Shown here: in pieces, positions 58,960-64,000 of the stretch
Layout of the letters: every line of letters starts with the position of its first letter
Position numbering within the stretch: the first letter of the stretch is position 1
DNA from: Mrakia gelida
Lineage: Eukaryota; Basidiomycota; Tremellomycetes; Cystofilobasidiales; Mrakiaceae
Direction: 5' to 3'
NCBI GenBank assembly: GCA_024345305.1
Contig: BRON01000003.1
Coordinates: forward strand, 248,001 to 312,000
DNA: 64,000 bases
Made by a program: the position numbers and the translations under genes
Notes under the pieces: model-generated
Told to the model about the DNA's origin: nothing
The model's database searches: none
The model's input: the letters and a program-made list of their open reading frames with translations, nothing else

Positions 58960-60235
58960 GGTGAAGTAAGAGGGTGGGTGGGTAAGAAGTAAGGTGGAAG
59001 AGTCGGAGTGACGGTGGAAGGATGTGGTTGATGGAAAGAAGAAGTCACCACCTGGTCGTTTCTTAAGTACCATTTTCGACAGCTTCCCCCAAACTGGAAA
59101 ATACTCGTGACTCGACGACTGGGCACTCCTGTGTAGGGAACGGAGTCAAGAGTAGATTGGACGACGTCGAAGAAAAACTGTAAATTGCGGGTTCCTGGAG
59201 GGAACGGCGCGCGCGAAGAAACGAAAGGTGGCGGGTCGAGACGCGTCAATTTCGATCTTCCTTTCGCGCGTTTTGCGTCCCTCCCTGAGGACGTATAAAG
59301 GCGAGAGCGGAGATGTATACTCGATTACTATGCAAGAGTCTCAAGGAGGTTCGGCACAGACGTGAAAGCTCTCCTTTACTTAGCAAAATCGCATCCGATC
59401 ACCATTTGTTTTGATCTGCTTCCTTCTCATTTAGCACGAGATCAGGACAGCTCCCGAGACCATTTACCCGGGGAAACGGAGTCGGTGATCTCGAGCAGTC
59501 ACGCGACTCGGAAAAGTGGAAATCAGAGGTTTGGAAGGGGATCAAACGCGTCCTGTCGAAAGCAACGCGTCCGATTTCGTTCGTTCCCTCCTCGCCTCAT
59601 GATGTTGTCTTTCATCAACAGCACGAGCGCGACTAGCGCAAACAGTCTGCTAGTACTCATATCCTTGCAAGCGAGGATCACCGTCACCGTTCACGACTCG
59701 TCAACTTCGCGTTCGATCGCTTTGCGCAATTTTGAGACCGCTCTCTTCCTTCACATTCTCGTCACGAGAGTTTGGGCGCCAAGATCTCGACACGGGTCCG
59801 TGACGAGGCGTCGATGCAACCGAGGAGCTGAAGTCATTTTGGGTGTGGTAACGGCGGGGAAGAAGGAGATTGAACGCGTCGTTCGATGCATCTCGACCCG
59901 TCTCCTTCCCTCGAGGCGGGAAAGACGGCAGCCACGCAGACGAGGTGTGAGTCAACTCAAAGAGGATAAGATGGACTGGCCGTTCAAACATCTGTTCAAT
60001 CCCTCATTCGTCCCGCACGAGCAAGAGCCGCAAAGGACGCGGGTCAATCGAAACGCGTCGCGTCGTCTCGCCCTTTCCCATTCTCTCCGTCCCCCCAGTC
60101 CCTCCTTCCCTCTCTCGCTCTCGTGAACTACGGTAACCACAGCTCTCACCCTCCCCGAGATCCACCGTTGTCGCTGAGGGCACAACGAGACTCCGGCCAG
60201 CCGCGGAGTAAAGTTTCAGAGTCTTGTCAACTCAG
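58960..60235. other. Gene-poor stretch upstream of an orphan exon
   Basis: A TATAAAGG element lies near 59294-59301 (+), with ATG codons 15-40 bp later. A 254-codon open frame (59362-60126) begins with GTG, lacks splice context and shows no family similarity, so it is not called. No 5' part for the orphan exon at 60236 could be assembled. Confidence 0.4.
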
Positions 60236-60483
60236 GTGGATCCGTTGATCAACTTCGCAAAGCCCTCGACCCCGACGAAGCTTGCTCGACATGCAAGCCG
60301 AAGGGTCACGCCTGTATCGTGGATTACTCCGAAGCGTTGGAGTTGGGGATTGTGGAGGATGAGGAGGTTTGGAAAAAGGTGATGGGGACGGACGCGAAGT
60401 GGCGGGTCGGGCAGGAGGAGTGGGAGGAGTCGGTGGAGAGGAACTGGGAGGAAGGATATCGACAGAGGTGGGGTGGAGCTTAG
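60236..60483 (+). pseudogene. Orphan C-terminal coding exon with a Cys/His cluster (gene remnant or unresolved gene)
   Basis: An acceptor (CAACTCAG, ending 60235) is followed by 82 codons in frame to TAG at 60481-60483. The reading SVDQLRKALDPDEACSTCKP, then KGHACIVDYSEALELGIVED, then a Trp- and Glu-rich end (RVGQEEWEESVERNWEEGY) is strongly protein-like. CSTCKPKGHAC resembles a small zinc-binding C-x2-C-x4-H-x-C cluster. No start or upstream exons are identifiable, so this is either a remnant of a duplicated gene or the last exon of a gene whose earlier exons I cannot see. Confidence 0.4.
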
Positions 60484-61004
60484 AGAGGGTGTGGGCGTGG
60501 GATGATCAAGCAGGATTGATGTTGTTGGTTTTACCGAGTCTCAATCCGAACTGGAAGCAGGACGGCTCTTGATTGAAAGAGGTCTGACGGAGTGGGAGAG
60601 CTCGACGCGACGCGACCCTCGCTTGTCTCGATTTGATCACGTAACACCCTCTCTGTTTGCCCTACATACGCAGGATTAGCCTCTCGGACCCGTCGGTTGG
60701 GGACACACGGTTTAGTCAGGAAGGATGGTTGCGCGAAGGAACAACAAACCCACGCGGGTTGAAGCCGCGCGTCGTTGCTCACCTCTTTTCTCTCACCTGC
60801 GAGTGCTTTCAATCAAGTCAAATCAAAATCATCTCCCAAGCTCTCGCGAGAAGTCGAGAGCGTGGTGCTAGCCCCATCGCTATCTTGCAATGCAAAGAGA
60901 GGACGACGCGTCGCAAGGACGTCTCCTGGCTATCATAAAGCAAAACCTACTGAATTGGTTGCCCAGGCCGCGCTGTCAACAAAATCAGTTTACTGTATAA
61001 AATT
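60484..61004. other. Spacer upstream of tRNA-Asp
   Basis: The sequence becomes A/T-richer towards 61000 (TATAAAATTTT just before the tRNA), as often seen upstream of RNA polymerase III genes. Otherwise nothing is recognised. Confidence 0.45.
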
Positions 61005-61133
61005 TTCTGGCTAGTATATTGGTTAGTATGCAAGCTTGTCATCTAGATAGATATTTTCTTTATCTTCTTGATTTAGATCTTGTCTGTCAAAAACGATTCG
61101 CTTGAGAGCAGGGTTCGATTCCCTGGCCGGAAG
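61005..61133 (+). tRNA. tRNA-Asp (GTC anticodon) with a 57-nt intron
   Basis: The full cloverleaf can be folded. Acceptor TTCTGGC (61005-61011) pairs with GCCGGAA (61126-61132, one G-T pair), with discriminator G. D-stem GTAT/GTAT with loop ATTGGTTA follows. Anticodon stem CAAGC (61031-61035) pairs with GCTTG (61100-61104). Loop TTGTCA holds anticodon GTC at 61038-61040. The variable loop is AGAG. T-stem CAGGG/CCCTG flanks loop TTCGATT. The intron lies at the canonical place after position 37 (61042-61098). The A and B boxes (TAGTATATTGG, GGTTCGATTCC) are internal. The acceptor and T-arm match the usual eukaryotic Asp tRNA pattern. Confidence 0.92.
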
Positions 61134-61146
61134 GAAAAAAAACACC

Positions 61147-61151
61147 TTTTT
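61147..61151 (+). terminator. RNA polymerase III T-run terminator for tRNA-Asp
   Basis: A run of five T begins 14 bases after the tRNA 3' end, the usual Pol III stop. Confidence 0.7.
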
Positions 61152-61488
61152 GCCTTTTGGTGTCTGCATCATCTTTTTGGTTCGCTGAGCGTCGGAGCAT
61201 TTGAAAAGGTTATTTTTGACTCACGGAGAAGAGGAGAGGAGGTGGGTCAAGCAGAGAGATGAAGCTCGAGTAGAGACGCGTCAGTCGTTCAGCGAGTTCC
61301 CTTTCGTCCTCACTCGCTGCTTTCGAGCTTGCTGAGATCGAGTGATGGGGAGAAGAAGTTCATCGTAGTCGTGAAATTATGCAACAGTGGTAATGTAAAG
61401 CAAAGCAGGGCCGAGGGAACAAGGATATAAGAGTAAAAACGGCAGAACGAACGAGAAGCTACAAAGTCTGCTTGAGATGGGAGCTATT
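61152..61488. other. Spacer between tRNA-Asp and the pyruvate decarboxylase 3' end
   Basis: The 3' side of the decarboxylase gene (minus strand). No other feature is seen. Confidence 0.45.
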
Positions 61489-64000
61489 TTAGAGAGTGGC
61501 GTTGATCTCGGAAGTGAGCTTGGCCTGGGTGAGAAGAGCTCGAGGAGCTGGCGGGGAAGAAGGGAAGAGAGGAAGGGGACGGTCAGCGTTCGTTCGCGTC
61601 GCCGTCGAACGAAAGACGACGAGAAGAGATTGAACACTAACCATCATCTCGAGGCATCATGATCTCGATGAGCTGGATGACCTTCCCGGCCTGGAACTCG
61701 GGATCCTTGAGAAGGGCGTCGAGCTCGGCTCGAGTGGAGACCTGGTGGTACTTCTTGGGGTAAGGGAGTCGGCCGGCGGAGGGAGGAGGGGAGAAGAAGT
61801 CGAGGAGGAGGGAGTGGTTGTACGGTTGGATGTTGTTGTAGACGGCGTTGACCCCGTGGATCTGAAAGGGAAGGAAGGGAAGAGGAGGAAGGGAGTGAGC
61901 GTCGCGTCGTTGAGCAGAGCAGGACGAGGGCTGAAGGAGGAAGGAAGACGTACCTGTCGCTCAATCTCGTATCCGTCGTTGTTGAGGACGAAGATGAAGG
62001 GAGTGAGACCTCTGCGAAAAGGAACGAATAGTAACGAGAGCGTCAGTCGGGAGTGGAAGGGACGAAGGGAAGACGACGACGCGAATTCGCGCAAGACTCA
62101 CCGTCGCATCATGGTTCCGATCTCCTGAACAGTAAGCTGAAGAGATCCATCTCCAACGAAGAGGATCGTCCTTCGAGTAGCTCCCTGCTTGGACTCTTTA
62201 GCAGCTTGAGCGGCTCCGAGAGTGGCTCCGACGGACCATCCGATGGATCCCCAAAGAACCTGGGCGAGCGAGATGGCGGTCTTGGGGAAGGGGATGTCGA
62301 GGATACCGAAGGCTGAGGAAGGGACAGAGTGCGAGACGAGTCAGTAAACGGGCTCGAAGAGGAATAAGAAGGAAGGAAAGCGAAGCGAAAGCGAAAGAGC
62401 TCGAACGAACCTGAAGTTCCAGTATCGGCGAGGATCACGTCCCACTCCTTGAAGAAGTGCTGCATTCGGGGCCAGAGGTACTTCTGGGTGATGACTCCCT
62501 TTCCGAACTTGGCCTCGTCGGCCTCCTCCTCGGCAGTAGGGATGACAACGGCGTCGTATCGCTGAGCGATGGAAGCGGCGTCGTGGGTGTTGGCCTGAGA
62601 GGATCCGGCCTTCTTTGGGAGAGCGGCGAGCTGCTTGGTGAGGACGGGAAGGATATCTCGGAAGGAGAGCTTGGGGTAGACGGCGTGTCTGAGGAGGGTT
62701 GGAAGAGAAGAAGAGGAGGTCAGCGAAGACGAAGGACAGGACGCGTCGAGGAAAGACAGCGAGACTCACCCGATCTTCATGTGATCCGAGTGAAGCTCGA
62801 CGAGATTGTTCTTGTTGATTCCCCAAGAGAAGGATCCAGAGTTGAAGTCGGAGATGATGGCTCCAAGGGAGATGACGAGGTCAGACTTCTCGACGAGAGC
62901 CTGAACGGCGGGGAACGAGTTGGATCCGACTGAGGAAGAGCGAGAAGAGAGTGAGTCAGTCAAGAGCTCGACGGAGGAAGAGTTCGAGAGTTGTACTAAC
63001 TGTAACATCCTCCGTACTGGGGGTGAGTCTCGTCGGTGGAAGCCTGAAGGAGACGCGAGAGGAAGGGAAGTCAGTTCGCGAGTCGTCGAGCAACGAACGA
63101 GAAGAAGGAAGCGAACAAACCTTTCCCATGGGAGTCTCGAAGAACGACATTCCAGTGTCTTCAACCAGCTTGAGTGCCCATCCCTCCATTCTGTGAGTAA
63201 AGAAGACGAAGTTGAGTCAGCGATCGGTTTCGAAAAAGGGCGAGGCGAAGACGAAGACGCGACAAGGACGTACCCGAATCGTCCAGCGCAAGCGTCGACA
63301 AGAACGACGGGATCGACAGACTTCTCGTAGAGAGCGACGACGGTATCGACGAAGGCCTTCGCAGGTCCCTCGAGGACGGCGTCGGCGGCGGAAGCCGGAG
63401 GAGGAGAAGAAGCGGGAGAGGGGAGGAGGTTGTTGAGTCGATCCGCTGGGATCTTGACGTGGTTGAGATCAGTGGGGAAAGCGAGGTAGACAGGTCTGGT
63501 TGAAGTGAAAAAGATGAGTTAGCTCAGGGTTATGAAGGTGGTGATGCGAGGGAAGGCAGACGAACCTGCACTCCTTGAGGGCGACCTTGATGATCTCGTC
63601 GATAACCTCTCCGGCTCCCTCAGCTCGCTGAAGCTTAGCAGTGTGAGCCGAGACCTGAGCGGCCATCAGCTCAAACTCGTTGAATCGACCGTCTCCGAGG
63701 GTGTCTAAGAAATCAGCGAAAGAAACGATGAGGTGAGATCAGCTCAAGAGATCTCGACGCGTCTCCTGGCCCTCGAGAAGGAGAAGAGAACGCACGGTGA
63801 AGAAGAGCTTGAGACGACTGAAGCTTGGTAGAGGGAGTTCCGACGATGTGGAGCAAAGGAAGTCGCTCGGACATCCTGCGAGAAGAGAAGAAGGAGAAAG
63901 ATGGATGAGCAGGTGCTTGGAATGAGGGAGAGCAGGAACGTTCGAGCTCACATTCCAGCGACTCCGTTGAGGGCGGAAAGCTCTCCGACCTGATTGGAAC
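61489..64000 (-). CDS. PDC1: Pyruvate decarboxylase, 5' end cut by the window
   Basis: This cytosolic thiamine-pyrophosphate enzyme decarboxylates pyruvate to acetaldehyde for ethanol fermentation or the acetyl-CoA bypass. The visible part, more than 500 residues, begins inside the N-terminal domain ([20 protein letters not shown]). It runs through [46 protein letters not shown] and [19 protein letters not shown]. The TPP-binding motif runs from [17 protein letters not shown] to [16 protein letters not shown] (GDGS ... NN). The end is [14 protein letters not shown] with TAA at 61489-61491. About ten introns with GTGAGT-type donors. The start and the catalytic Glu near residue 50 are beyond the right edge. 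Confidence 0.95.

Noticed and set aside
59362..60126. A 254-codon plus-strand open frame
   Set aside because: It begins with GTG, has an in-frame ATG only in its middle, shows no splice junctions or family blocks, and its composition changes without domain-like pattern. It is probably a chance open frame in GC-rich DNA.

Overview
The window is nuclear DNA of a basidiomycete fungus, most likely a yeast-like Pucciniomycotina (for example a Microbotryomycetes red yeast). This rests on very intron-rich genes with short introns (mostly 55-110 nt), a strongly conserved GCTGAC branch site, Ser/Pro/Gln-rich signalling proteins, and the gene set (Erg3 sterol desaturase, chitin deacetylase, Zn2Cys6 factor, Rom2-like RhoGEF). 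The lineage below Basidiomycota is inference. I see no transposon, CRISPR array, prophage or secondary-metabolite cluster.

Layout from left to right. 0-6 kb: 3' end of a chitin deacetylase gene (+), a ferric reductase (-) with a probable spliced 5' leader, and an unrecognised small gene (-). 6.7-16 kb: ATP synthase subunit g (-) and a very large RhoGEF (-) with DEP, two tandem DH, PH and CNH regions. 16-28 kb: PBDC1/Chp1-like eEF1A chaperone (+), old yellow enzyme (-), Erg3 (-), a lipid-droplet hydrolase (-), a thioredoxin-fold AhpC/TSA protein (+) and eIF1A (+). 28-42 kb: Zn2Cys6 transcription factor (+), isocitrate lyase (-), aldo/keto reductase (-) and an NAD(P)-dependent epimerase-type reductase (+). 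42-56 kb: a very large Sec7-PH ARF-GEF (-), SmD2 (-) and mitochondrial EF-Tu (+), the last two divergent from a 224-bp spacer. 56-64 kb: a type I membrane protein (+) with an apparent frame break, a small single-span protein (-), about 2 kb with only one orphan coding exon, an intron-containing tRNA-Asp(GTC), and the C-terminal part of pyruvate decarboxylase (-), cut by the window edge.

The genes are mostly independent housekeeping and metabolic units, not an operon-like system. Several serve carbon metabolism (isocitrate lyase, pyruvate decarboxylase, reductases), several serve translation and RNA work (eIF1A, EF-Tu, eEF1A chaperone, SmD2, tRNA-Asp), and two are large GEFs for Rho and ARF GTPases. 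The least ordinary features are gene-structural: a tandem-DH RhoGEF, clusters of 8-21 nt exons at functionally critical motifs, a GC-AG intron, a strong excess of ACGCGT across introns and spacers, and in-frame spliced leader exons ahead of ERG3. Exon boundaries were read by eye from splice signals and protein-family similarity. Outer coordinates of recognised genes are more reliable than individual introns.
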